Shown here: in pieces, positions 1-7,814 of the stretch
Position numbering within the stretch: the stretch's first letter is position 1
Layout of the letters: every line of letters begins with the position of its first letter
Source of the DNA: UBA8752 sp049610565
Lineage (GTDB): Bacteria; Bacteroidota; Bacteroidia; Flavobacteriales_D; Sanyastnellaceae
Direction of reading: 5' to 3'
DNA: 38,307 nucleotides
Assembly (NCBI GenBank): GCA_049610565.1
Contig: JBMYZR010000018.1
Location: 1-38,307, forward strand
Made by a program: the position numbers and the translations under genes
The notes under the pieces: generated by a model
The model's input: the letters and a program-made list of their open reading frames with translations, nothing else
Databases searched by the model: none
What the model was told of the DNA's origin: nothing

Positions 1-460
1 CCTTGAACTTCTTCTGGGCCGCGATGCACCGAACCGCGAAATCCGGCCCGAATTCCGCGGCCACATCCCGCAGGAATTGTGCGCGCAAACCGGGAAGCCC
101 GACTTCTGCTGCCTCGAGACGGTCGAGAAGACCGTAGAATTCATCGTCTGACCCACCCTCGAAGCCGTTCAAGGCTTCCTGAACTTTTTTCAGGTCACGA
201 GTGGCGCGGTCCAGCTCCTCCTTGTGGGCATTGTAAATCGGCCAAAAAACCTGAGCCGACTCGGCATCCAGCTCCAGCTCCTCGGTGAGGAAGCCCACCG
301 CCATGACCTCCATGCGTTCGCGGAGCGCCTCGCGGTCCACACCACCCGGACGGCCATCCGGCTGTGCAACCAAAGTCGGAGAAAACAAGAGGCCCACCAT
401 CAACGTGGAAAGGACCATCGGAAACGGGCGGTTCATCATCAAGTCGTTCATCAGGTTCAT
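1..460 (-). CDS. Spy-like exported small protein, C-terminus cut by window edge
   Basis: The reading frame runs leftward off the window, with 153 codons visible. The N-terminus has a short Met/Asn/Arg-rich start and a hydrophobic stretch ending in SPTLVAQP, a good Sec signal peptide with cleavage after VAQ or nearby. The mature part is charged and helical: a segment reading FLTEELELDAESAQVFWPIY (about residues 60-79) is followed by HKEELDRATRDLKK. This FLT-L-x-A-FWPIY pattern is common in small periplasmic helical proteins of Bacteroidota encoded next to ECF sigma/anti-sigma pairs, loosely resembling Spy/CpxP chaperones and sensors. Its ATG lies two bases after the stop of the upstream membrane protein, so the two are probably translated together. 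The role as envelope stress sensor or chaperone is inferred from context, not proved by motif. Confidence 0.8.
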   Translation of the reverse strand, partial: MNLMNDLMMNRPFPMVLSTLMVGLLFSPTLVAQPDGRPGGVDREALRERMEVMAVGFLTEELELDAESAQVFWPIYNAHKEELDRATRDLKKVQEALNGFEGGSDDEFYGLLDRLEAAEVGLPGLRAQFLRDVAAEFGPDFAVRCIAAQKKFK

Positions 461-462
461 GT

Positions 463-798
463 TCAATACAGGGTGGTCCAAGATTCTCCTTCCAGATCAA
501 GCAGACTCTCTTCTTCCATCAGCTCCATCATCCCCACCAAGTCTTCATCGGACATCGCCTCGAGTTGACACGCGAACGTGACACAAGGCTCAGGCTTCAT
601 GGCCTCACTGAACGCCACGCCCAGCGAGAGAATCAGGGCAATGGACGCGGCCAACGACACCATTGGCATCAGACGACGGGTGCGGCCTTCCCGAGGTGTG
701 GACATCACATCCTGGATCGCCCGCTCGACATCGACATCTGCAATGCGGAAGCCATCGTCTTTGCGGTTCGGACCGGTGGAAGGGAGGTTGGACATCAT
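463..798 (-). CDS. Single-pass membrane protein, possible anti-sigma partner
   Basis: This 111-residue protein is encoded just after the ECF sigma gene (28 bases) and just before the Spy-like gene (2 bases). It has a charged N-terminal half of about 45 residues, one transmembrane helix at about residues 46-66 (MVSLAASIALILSLGVAFSE), and an acidic outer tail rich in Met, Glu, Leu and Asp. This is the size and topology of small anti-sigma factors, with the cytoplasmic N-terminus holding the sigma factor. I see no zinc-binding HxxxCxxC motif, so it is not a classical ZAS anti-sigma factor. The start could be either of two adjacent ATG codons (798 or 795). Function is inferred from position and topology only. 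Confidence 0.8.
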   Translation of the reverse strand: MMSNLPSTGPNRKDDGFRIADVDVERAIQDVMSTPREGRTRRLMPMVSLAASIALILSLGVAFSEAMKPEPCVTFACQLEAMSDEDLVGMMELMEEESLLDLEGESWTTLY

Positions 799-826
799 GG
801 GGAAAACGAATCGGGATCTGTCAGGT

Positions 827-1366
827 TTAATGGAACAAGGACTCTGCCTCTCGTTGAAGGATGGCCTCGATCTTCTTTTTGGCGTGGTGATAGGACGCCT
901 TCAGCGCCCCTTCGGACGTGCCGGTCTCTGACGCCAGGTCCGCATACGGACGGTCGTCAAAATACCGGGACTGAAAGACCCACCGTTGCTTGGGCGGCAA
1001 CGTGGAGATTGCGGCATGGAGCCGCGCCAGGATGGCGTTCCCTTCGAAGTCGGGGGAATCCAACACTTCGGCGGTTCGTTCCTCCAGCAGAACATCGAGT
1101 GGCGCCATGCGACGCAGATTCCGCTTTCGGGCAGCGTCCACTGTGGCATTGCGCGTGATGCGCAGGAGCCATGCACGGCGTTGGGCCTCATTGCCTTCGA
1201 ATCCATCCCACGCCTTCCACGTCTTGACGAACACCGCTTGGGTCACATCCTCCGCATCCTCGGTCACGCCCAACATGCGGCGGCTCTGAGACAGCACCAA
1301 CCGATAATGCTCGCGCATCCAAGTGGCGAAATCAGGGGGCGTGTTATGATTCGAAACGGATCGCAC
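827..1366 (-). CDS. ECF-type RNA polymerase sigma factor
   Basis: This is a short sigma-70 family protein of the extracytoplasmic-function class. Region 2 is clear: DAEDVTQAVFVKTWKAWDGF matches the core-binding and -10 recognition helix pattern (DAEDxxQxxFxKxW). Region 4 follows with STLPPKQRWVFQSRYFDDRP and a helix-turn-helix ending SEGALKASYHHAKKKIE. I place the start at GTG 1366, giving 179 residues with a short leader before region 2. A TTG at 1408 that would overlap the suhB stop, or an ATG at 1318, are alternatives. The two downstream genes encode a one-helix membrane protein and an exported helical protein, the usual order of sigma, anti-sigma and envelope sensor or target. It probably directs an envelope-stress response that includes its own operon. 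Confidence 0.9.
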   Translation of the reverse strand: MRSVSNHNTPPDFATWMREHYRLVLSQSRRMLGVTEDAEDVTQAVFVKTWKAWDGFEGNEAQRRAWLLRITRNATVDAARKRNLRRMAPLDVLLEERTAEVLDSPDFEGNAILARLHAAISTLPPKQRWVFQSRYFDDRPYADLASETGTSEGALKASYHHAKKKIEAILQREAESLFH

Positions 1367-1400
1367 GTTCCCCAAAGGAACGGGCCACAGACTGGAGCGT

Positions 1401-2222
1401 TTAACCAAAGGCCGAACGAATCACCGCCAGCCCTTCTTCGGCGATGCTTGGAGCGGCGGCGAAGGTTTCCGCACCGGACAGCATGAGCTGGGCTCCACTG
1501 TCCCCTGAGAAGGTGCACGTGATGCCACCCGCTTCCTGGACCAACAGCAGTCCCGCCGCAATGTCCCACGGCTGCAGGCTGTATTCGAAGAAGAGGTCGA
1601 ACCGGCCGCAAGCCACGTAAGCCAGATCAATGGCCGCAGACCCCATCCTCCGAATGCCGCGAGACCCCCGAGCGTAGGCCGTCAAGGCCTGGAGGTAATC
1701 GTCCATCCGTTCGAAATCCCAATGGGGGAAGCCGGTGGCCACCAAAGCATCCGACAGATGACTTCGATTGGCACAACGAACAGGCTTGCCGTTCAAATGG
1801 GTACCGCCGCCTTGCCATGCAGTGAAGCATTCGTCGCGGTTGGGATCGTACACGATGGCCACGACCGGTTGATGCCCATCCACAAGGGCGACGGACACAC
1901 AAAACACCGGCAGGCCATGAATGAGGTTGGTCGTGCCATCGAGCGGGTCCACCACCCAGCGGAATCGGGCATTGTCCGACGCGCCCGCCGTGCCTTCCTC
2001 CGCCAGAAAGCCGGCCTCTGGGAGGAGAGCCTGCAGCCCTTGTACCAGTCGGGCTTCCGCCGTCTTGTCGACATGGCTCACAAGGGAGTTCAGGCTTTTG
2101 ACTTCGATGTCGGCCTCGGCCACCCGTTGCTCGACGAGGTATTCGCCGACGGGACGGATGACCTCGACGGCAGCCTGTGTCAGTGCTGCCGGATCAAAGG
2201 GGAGGGGTGCAGAAGACTCCAT
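1401..2222 (-). CDS. suhB: Inositol monophosphatase family phosphatase (SuhB-like)
   Basis: This 273-residue protein belongs to the Mg2+-dependent, Li+-sensitive phosphatase superfamily, which hydrolyses inositol-1-phosphate or related sugar or nucleotide phosphates. The metal-site residues are in place: Glu75-Glu76 in FLAEEG, Asp92 and Asp95 in DPLDGTTN, and Asp220 in the C-terminal WDIAAG signature. Length is normal for the family (about 260-280). The ATG follows the lgt stop after 3 bases, so it is translated within the mtaB-lgt-suhB run. The substrate cannot be told from sequence; CysQ- or histidinol-phosphatase-type activities within the same superfamily are possible, though the motif context looks most like SuhB/IMPase. 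Confidence 0.92.
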   Translation of the reverse strand: MESSAPLPFDPAALTQAAVEVIRPVGEYLVEQRVAEADIEVKSLNSLVSHVDKTAEARLVQGLQALLPEAGFLAEEGTAGASDNARFRWVVDPLDGTTNLIHGLPVFCVSVALVDGHQPVVAIVYDPNRDECFTAWQGGGTHLNGKPVRCANRSHLSDALVATGFPHWDFERMDDYLQALTAYARGSRGIRRMGSAAIDLAYVACGRFDLFFEYSLQPWDIAAGLLLVQEAGGITCTFSGDSGAQLMLSGAETFAAAPSIAEEGLAVIRSAFG

Positions 2223-2225
2223 GGA

Positions 2226-3437
2226 TCACCCTTTGGGTTTGCGGGACACCCAAATCGTCAAGGCGAGCCCACCCAGGAAGGTGAGCGTCGAGATCAGCTC
2301 AGCTTGGGTGAAGGTGATGCCCAGCCAGTCCATCTCGGCATTGACCCGAATCTTCTCGATGAAGAACCGCTCAACCCCATTGAACATGAGGTAAACGCCA
2401 AACAGGAAGCCCGGCGCTTTCCACCGCTTGCGCATGCTCCAGAGGAAGGCGAAGATGGCCGTGGCCATGATCGTCTCGTAGAATGAAGTGGGGTAGACCC
2501 CCGGGTCGAGGTAGGTGCCGAAGCCTTCGAAAATCGGCCAGGGGTCGTTCTCGGTGATCAGCCTGCCCGTGTATCCTGCCGGGCGCGGACCGTAGACGGC
2601 GTTGACATTGTTGGGGAAGGCGTAGGACCACACCCAATCCGGCGCCCAGGAGAGCCAATCGGGCTTGGGGTCGGGGTTCGGGATGCCCCAGTCGCCATCG
2701 CCACTGATTTGACATCCCGTCCGTCCGATGCCGTAGGCAAGAATGAGGCCCGGCGCCGTGGCATCGGCGAGATGGAGGAAGGGAATCTTGATGCGACGGG
2801 CGTACCACGCGACGGCCAGTCCACCCACGATGAGGCCGCCATAGATGGTCAGACCGCCGAGGAAACTCTGCAAGGAGGGCTCTCGAAAGAAGGCCACGAG
2901 CTCGTCCGGATACTCCAGCAGGTGGAACAGCTTGGCGCCGACCACGCCGCCAACAGCGGCCACAAGCGTGATCGTACCGGTTCGCTCCCAAGGGTGCACG
3001 ACCACCGTTTTCTTCTCCGGCGTATCGAGCCTCTGCTTCAGGTCTTCCCGGCGACGCAGCCACGCCATGACCAACGCCCCGGCCACTCCAAGCAAAGGGT
3101 AGCCGTCACCGCTGAACAGATGCTGCTGGGGCGGCCCCGCTCCCCGAAAGAGGTCGGACGCATTGAGCAGCAACCACAGGACCTTCCAGCCGAGGAGAAA
3201 CCCGAGCAGGGCACTGGATGCCCATGCCATCGGTCCTTCGGCCTTGCCGACCCACACGTCCTTGGAGGTGGTCTCCAGAAGCCCCTCGTCCTCCTTGCGC
3301 TGCAACTCGCGACGCAGAAGCCCGCTCGCCGCCACAAAGGCAAAGGCGACCATCAGGCCAAACGTATTGACCAGCTTCAGCGCCGAAATCTCGAGGCCGA
3401 GGAAGTCCTGAAAGAGGAAATAGAGGTTGGGGTACAC
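2226..3437 (-). CDS. lgt: Prolipoprotein diacylglyceryl transferase, long Bacteroidota form
   Basis: This integral inner-membrane enzyme transfers diacylglycerol from phosphatidylglycerol to the lipobox Cys of prolipoproteins, the first step of lipoprotein maturation. The diagnostic Lgt segment is present as YGIGRTGCQISGDGDWG around residues 235-250. It is followed later by GVYPTSFYE and an ERFFIEKIRVN segment near the C-terminus. About seven hydrophobic helices are visible. At 403 residues it is much longer than the 260-290 of proteobacterial Lgt. The extra length lies in the N-terminal half, between the first helix and the ERTGTITL segment, and in the loop after GDWG; this is typical of Bacteroidota. 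The start is GTG, 24 bases after mtaB. A lipoprotein client, the isoaspartyl peptidase, lies in this same window. Confidence 0.95.
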   Translation of the reverse strand: MYPNLYFLFQDFLGLEISALKLVNTFGLMVAFAFVAASGLLRRELQRKEDEGLLETTSKDVWVGKAEGPMAWASSALLGFLLGWKVLWLLLNASDLFRGAGPPQQHLFSGDGYPLLGVAGALVMAWLRRREDLKQRLDTPEKKTVVVHPWERTGTITLVAAVGGVVGAKLFHLLEYPDELVAFFREPSLQSFLGGLTIYGGLIVGGLAVAWYARRIKIPFLHLADATAPGLILAYGIGRTGCQISGDGDWGIPNPDPKPDWLSWAPDWVWSYAFPNNVNAVYGPRPAGYTGRLITENDPWPIFEGFGTYLDPGVYPTSFYETIMATAIFAFLWSMRKRWKAPGFLFGVYLMFNGVERFFIEKIRVNAEMDWLGITFTQAELISTLTFLGGLALTIWVSRKPKG

Positions 3438-3461
3438 CTGCGTTGCGAATCAACTGGCAAG

Positions 3462-4793
3462 TTAGGCGGTGGCCAACGTCCCCTGGACGCGTCCGCCACT
3501 GAAGCCGGCCAACGTGGCGTCCACCACCGTGCCAGGGGCGAGCTTCTCCGTACCGGCCACGGCCACCCGGACATACTCCGGCGTGTATCCGGACCGACAG
3601 CCCGCCTCATCCACATCCGCTTCGAGGAGCACCGGCCGGACGCGGCCCTCAAACCGCGCCGCATGGGCCCATTGCTTCTTGAGGCTGACCTGGGTCAACA
3701 CCTTGTTGCGCGCCTTCCTTTCCGGCATGGGCACCACCTCTTCAATGCGCAGCGCCGTCGTCTTCGGCCGCTCGCTGTACGTGAATACATGGAGGTAGGA
3801 CGCCGGCATCTCCAGCAGAAAATCCCGGGTCTTGGCGAATTCGGCCTTGGTTTCGCCAGGGAATCCGACAATTACGTCAATGCCAATGCCCGCTTCCGGC
3901 ATGCGGTCCACGATGTGAGCCAGACGGTCCCGATACAAGTCCGTGCGGTACCGACGGCGCATGGCGCTGAGCACGGCATCACTCCCGCTTTGGAGGGGGA
4001 TGTGAAAATGCGGCTGGAACTTCTTCGAGTCGGCCACGAAATCAATCAGCGGGGCCTCGAGCAAGTTGGGCTCAATCGAACTGATGCGGTATCGCTCGAT
4101 GGTCGACAGACCGTCATCCGACTCCAGCGCGCGGCACAGGTCCAACAGGGATTCGCCCTGCGCCTTGCCGAAGTCGCCGATGTTCACCCCGGTCAGGACG
4201 ATCTCCCGAGCCCCGGCTTCAGCCGCCTTGCGCGCCTCGATGAGCGTGGTGGCAATGTCTGCACTGCGTGACCGACCGCGCGCCAACGGAATCGTGCAGA
4301 ACGCGCAGAAATAATCGCATCCGTCCTGGACCTTGAGAAAACTGCGGGTGCGGTCCCCGCTGCTCACGGCAGGGTGGAAGGCCCGGACATCCCGGATCTC
4401 CCCGCGCTCCACCACGGCGGCTTCGTCGCCGCCTGCCTTTCGGGCACGCTGGGACTCGAGGTGACCCGCCAGGTTGAACTTTTCCTGAGCGCCCAACACG
4501 AGGTCCACGCCTTCGATGTCGGCGATCTCCTTGGGCTTGAGCTGGGCGTAGCACCCGATGACCGCCACGAAGGAGTCGGGATTGGCGGCCTTGGCGCGGC
4601 GGACAATGTTGCGGCATTTCGCATCCGCATGGTCCGTCACGCTGCACGTGTTGACCACCACCACATCCGGCCTGTCCGCCATGTCCACCTTGGCATAGCC
4701 GGCCTCGGACAGCCCCCGGAGGAGGGCACTCGACTCGGAGAAATTGAGCTTGCAGCCCAGGGTCTCAAAGGCCACGCGGCCATGGTTTGCCAT
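3462..4793 (-). CDS. mtaB: tRNA t6A37 methylthiotransferase MtaB
   Basis: This radical-SAM enzyme adds a methylthio group to C2 of N6-threonylcarbamoyladenosine at tRNA position 37. It has the three-part methylthiotransferase layout. The N-terminal UPF0004 domain carries cluster ligands Cys14, Cys50 and Cys81. The radical-SAM core has the Cys159-x3-Cys163-x2-Cys166 motif (CDYFCAFC), and the C-terminus has a TRAM-like segment. The start ETLGCKLNFSES is the MtaB form rather than the MiaB form. Length (443) fits the family. It heads the minus-strand run into lgt and suhB. A perfect TAnnTTTG promoter element ends four bases before the ATG, predicting a leaderless message. The same window encodes a TsaC/Sua5-like protein that would make the t6A precursor. 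Confidence 0.95.
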   Translation of the reverse strand: MANHGRVAFETLGCKLNFSESSALLRGLSEAGYAKVDMADRPDVVVVNTCSVTDHADAKCRNIVRRAKAANPDSFVAVIGCYAQLKPKEIADIEGVDLVLGAQEKFNLAGHLESQRARKAGGDEAAVVERGEIRDVRAFHPAVSSGDRTRSFLKVQDGCDYFCAFCTIPLARGRSRSADIATTLIEARKAAEAGAREIVLTGVNIGDFGKAQGESLLDLCRALESDDGLSTIERYRISSIEPNLLEAPLIDFVADSKKFQPHFHIPLQSGSDAVLSAMRRRYRTDLYRDRLAHIVDRMPEAGIGIDVIVGFPGETKAEFAKTRDFLLEMPASYLHVFTYSERPKTTALRIEEVVPMPERKARNKVLTQVSLKKQWAHAARFEGRVRPVLLEADVDEAGCRSGYTPEYVRVAVAGTEKLAPGTVVDATLAGFSGGRVQGTLATA

Positions 4794-4797
4794 GGGG

Positions 4798-4805
4798 CAA
4801 AATTA
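4798..4805 (-). promoter_or_regulatory. Promoter -7 element of mtaB (TAATTTTG)
   Basis: The minus strand reads TAATTTTG, a perfect match to the Bacteroidota -7 consensus TAnnTTTG, followed by CCCC and the ATG of mtaB. At the usual placement of this element (about -12 to -5) transcription would begin at the A of the start codon. No clear -33 TTG is visible at the expected distance. Confidence 0.6.
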
Positions 4806-4871
4806 ATCGGGCAACCTTGTGGCCCGTTCAGCGGTTATGACCACCGACAGCCCCGTGCGTGTGCACGTGTG

Positions 4872-4878
4872 TATCTTG
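4872..4878 (+). promoter_or_regulatory. Possible promoter element of the FG-GAP secreted protein gene
   Basis: TATCTTG lies 21 bases before the ATG at 4900. It is one base short of the TAnnTTTG consensus. The same heptamer occurs ahead of the isoaspartyl peptidase gene and the transferase-like gene of this window. A GT-rich stretch (4855-4873) precedes it. Assignment is tentative. Confidence 0.3.
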
Positions 4879-4899
4879 TCGACCTGCAAACCCAAAAGG

Positions 4900-7749
4900 A
4901 TGAACCAAACCCACCTTTCCGCGTTGGCTGCCCTGATTCTGTTCAGCACCACCGCATTGTCCCAATCCTTCACCCTGTCCACCGACCTGCTCGGCGATGC
5001 CTTCAACAGCGGCGGCCCGATCGGCTTCATCGATGTCGACAACGACGGACTCGACGACCTCGTCATTTTCGACCAGGGCGATGACGTCAACATCCTGTAC
5101 CAGACCGCATCAGGGTTCAACAAGGTCCACTACGGACAGGTCAGCACCGCCAACCAGTGGGGCGCCTGCATCGGCGACATGAACAACGATGGCTTCAAGG
5201 ACATCTACGCCGGCGGAAGCTATGATGGCGTGCACTTCATGAGCATTGGTGCCGGTGGCAACTTCGAGCTCACCGACCTCGACAACGGCTCCATGTTCAT
5301 GCAGGCCTGCAACATGGCCGACCTGGACAACGACGGCGTGCTCGACGCCTTCGGTTGTCACGACGATGCGCTCAGCCGGATGTGGAAAGGCTCCGAGACG
5401 GACGTTCCCGTCAACGACCAGAGCCTCATGCCGCTCATGAGCTACGACTACAGCAATTACCCCAACACCGACCACAGCGGCAACTATGGCACCGTGTTCA
5501 GTGACTTCGACAGCGATGGCGACGTCGACCTCTACATCGCCAAGTGCCGCCAATTCGTCAACAACGATCCCTACGACCCCCGCCGCGTCAACCAGTTGTG
5601 GGTCAACGACGGACAGGGTGGGTGGACCGAGGAGGCCCTCGACCGGGGACTCGTCCTGTACGAGCAGAGCTGGACGGCGGACTTCGGCGACATCGACAAC
5701 GACGGCGACATGGACCTGGCTGTCACCAACCACAGCAACACCATTTTCCTGCTCGAGAACGACGGCACCGGCCACTACACCGACATCACCGCCGGATCCG
5801 GCATGGAGGTCAGCGGCTTCTTCCTGCAGAGCAAGTTCGAGGACTTCGACAACGACGGCTTCCTCGATTTCATCACCTCCGGGGACAACAGCTCCAACTA
5901 CTACTTCAAGGGCAACGGCGACGGCACCTTCGAGCAGCTCGCCTGGCCCTTCAGCTACGGCGACGCCATGCTCAGCTTCGCCACCGGCGACTTCGGCCGC
6001 GATGGCCAAATGGACCTGATCGCCAGCCACGGCAGCGTCTACGTCAGCCCGGACAACAACAACCCCGACCAGCTCTACGTCAACGACGGCAGCGACCACC
6101 ACTGGGTCTGCTTCGACCTGCAGGGCATCGAGTCCAATGCCGATGCCGTCGGCGCACAGGTCGCCATCTACGGCGCTTGGGGCGTTCAACTCCGTGACGT
6201 TCGGGCGGGAGAGAGCTACGGCATCACCTGCACCACGCACCCGCACTTCGGCCTCGGTGACGCCACCGAAATTGACAGTGCTGTCGTCCACTTCCCGAGC
6301 GGATTCACCACGACGCTCGTCAACCCGGACATTGACACCTACCACAACGTCATCGAAGCACCCTGTCAGATTGGGGCCTTCGACCTGACCCTCACCGGTT
6401 CCTCGGTCATCTGTCCGGGCGAGACGGTCACCATCGACGCGCCGATGGGCTACGCCGAATACGAGTGGAGCAATGGCGACATGGCCATGGGCATCACCGT
6501 GGGCGAAACCGGGAACTACACCGTCCTCGTCTACGACCAGGATGGATGTGCCGGCATCTCCAACCCGATCTCCATTGAAGTGTACGAGCCGGAAGTCCCG
6601 ACCATCACGGTCGACGGCGACCTCAAGTTGTGCGAAGGGGAGAGCGTGACGCTCATCTGCAGCGCAGCACCCGGCTACAGCTGGACCAACGGCTCCACGG
6701 AGCAGAGCGTGCTCGTGACCGAGCCCGGCACGTACAGCGTCTCCATCGATGGCGAATGCGCCGAGCCCACTGCCTCCGAGGATGTGGTCGTCGAAGTGTT
6801 CGACGTCCCGGGTACCCCGACCGTGGAGGACAGCGAGCTCGCGGAAGCCGCCAGCACCACGCTCGAGTTTGCCGGCACCGAACTGCATTGGTACGAGAGC
6901 GAGACCGCGGACGCCCCATTGTTCGTGGGCAACAGCTTCACCACCGACGTGCTGACCGAGACCACCACCTTCTGGGTGGAGGACGTGCTCAACCACGGAC
7001 TGGAGACCGCCATGGGGGGATCGACCGCCCAAAGCGACGGTCAGTACCACAACAATAGCAACTACTGGCTGCGCTTTGACGCCTACCAGGACCTCGTCAT
7101 CGAGAGCGTCAAGGTCTTCGCCAATGGAGAAGAGGAGCGCACCATCGCCGCCATTGATGCGGCCGGCAACGTCCTCGACCAGGTCACGGTGAACGTCCCC
7201 GACGGAGAAAGCACGGTGGAGCTCGGGCTCCTCGTCCCGGCCGGAACCGGCCACGGCCTGCGCAGCCTCGACGGCAACCCCCAACTCTGGCGCGACGGAC
7301 AGGGCAGCGACCTCGACTACCCGTATGAACTCGGCGATTTGGCCACCATCACCTCCAGCAGCGTGACCAACCCCAACAACGCCACCAACTACTACTACTT
7401 CTTCTACGATTGGACGGTGAGCACGCAGGGCGTCGCTTGTGCGTCCGACCGGGTTCCGGTGACCGTCACCGTCACCACGTCCGGCGTCGCGGACCTCACG
7501 GTGCTCGAAGGCGGCCTCCGGGTCTTCCCGAACCCGACGCAGGGCCAGGTCCAACTCCAGTGGGAGGTGGCCACCGGCGCCGTCCGGTGTGACGTCGTGG
7601 ACGCATCCGGACGCCTTCTGTTCCAACGGGAAGCGGCCGGTCCGAACCTCCTCGGCACGCTCGACTTCTCCGACCTGCCGAAGGGCGTCCACATCCTGAA
7701 GCTCACGCAAGGGGGACGCACCGCCACGGCGCGCATCGTCCTTCGCTGA
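4900..7749 (+). CDS. Large T9SS-secreted FG-GAP / ASPIC-UnbV / Ig-like surface protein
   Basis: I start this 949-residue protein at ATG 4900, where MNQTHLSALAALILFSTTALSQ forms a clean signal peptide; the frame is open further upstream but that part is not signal-like. At least seven FG-GAP/VCBS calcium loops of the form D-x-D-x-DG-x-x-D follow between residues 40 and 400 (for example DVDNDGLDD, DLDNDGVLD, DIDNDGDMD), predicting a beta-propeller. An ASPIC/UnbV domain occupies about 405-487. Two Ig-like repeats of the ICPGETV / LCEGESV type lie at about 500-635, then another Ig-like segment and a beta-rich domain at about 698-845. The tail from about residue 875 (VFPNPTQGQVQLQW to RIVLR) is a T9SS type A sorting domain. 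The protein is exported and probably surface-anchored. Ligand unknown; adhesion is plausible. Confidence 0.93.
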   Translation: MNQTHLSALAALILFSTTALSQSFTLSTDLLGDAFNSGGPIGFIDVDNDGLDDLVIFDQGDDVNILYQTASGFNKVHYGQVSTANQWGACIGDMNNDGFKDIYAGGSYDGVHFMSIGAGGNFELTDLDNGSMFMQACNMADLDNDGVLDAFGCHDDALSRMWKGSETDVPVNDQSLMPLMSYDYSNYPNTDHSGNYGTVFSDFDSDGDVDLYIAKCRQFVNNDPYDPRRVNQLWVNDGQGGWTEEALDRGLVLYEQSWTADFGDIDNDGDMDLAVTNHSNTIFLLENDGTGHYTDITAGSGMEVSGFFLQSKFEDFDNDGFLDFITSGDNSSNYYFKGNGDGTFEQLAWPFSYGDAMLSFATGDFGRDGQMDLIASHGSVYVSPDNNNPDQLYVNDGSDHHWVCFDLQGIESNADAVGAQVAIYGAWGVQLRDVRAGESYGITCTTHPHFGLGDATEIDSAVVHFPSGFTTTLVNPDIDTYHNVIEAPCQIGAFDLTLTGSSVICPGETVTIDAPMGYAEYEWSNGDMAMGITVGETGNYTVLVYDQDGCAGISNPISIEVYEPEVPTITVDGDLKLCEGESVTLICSAAPGYSWTNGSTEQSVLVTEPGTYSVSIDGECAEPTASEDVVVEVFDVPGTPTVEDSELAEAASTTLEFAGTELHWYESETADAPLFVGNSFTTDVLTETTTFWVEDVLNHGLETAMGGSTAQSDGQYHNNSNYWLRFDAYQDLVIESVKVFANGEEERTIAAIDAAGNVLDQVTVNVPDGESTVELGLLVPAGTGHGLRSLDGNPQLWRDGQGSDLDYPYELGDLATITSSSVTNPNNATNYYYFFYDWTVSTQGVACASDRVPVTVTVTTSGVADLTVLEGGLRVFPNPTQGQVQLQWEVATGAVRCDVVDASGRLLFQREAAGPNLLGTLDFSDLPKGVHILKLTQGGRTATARIVLR

Positions 7750-7770
7750 CCCATCACCCTGAAATTCAAG

Positions 7771-7807
7771 GACCCCGCCCGGCAACGGAGCGGGGTTCTT
7801 CTTTCCT
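7771..7807 (+). terminator. Rho-independent terminator after the FG-GAP protein gene
   Basis: ACCCCGC (7772-7778) pairs with GCGGGGT (7790-7796). A smaller CCG-GCAA-CGG hairpin lies inside, and a T-rich tract (ttcttctttcctt) follows. It separates the FG-GAP gene from the cytochrome gene, which starts at 7815, so the cytochrome may have its own promoter or rely on read-through. Confidence 0.75.
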
Positions 7808-7814
7808 TCACGTC

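Noticed and set aside
827..1408. TTG 1408 as start of the ECF sigma gene overlapping suhB
   Set aside because: A GTG at 1366 gives a normal N-terminus just before region 2; the extra 14 residues look unconserved. Kept as an alternative only.
2709..4271. 520-codon plus-strand frame antisense to lgt and mtaB
   Set aside because: Crosses two firmly identified genes and has no domain.
4855..4873. GT-rich stretch upstream of the FG-GAP gene as an operator
   Set aside because: Only the central GTGCAC is symmetric; the rest is alternating GT and could be chance.
5110..7785. 891-codon open frame antisense to the FG-GAP protein gene
   Set aside because: It mirrors the Asp/Gly/Asn-rich codons of the sense gene in GC-rich DNA. 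Its translation is a low-complexity Val/Glu/Asp/His mix with no signal or domain, and the sense frame has a full domain order.
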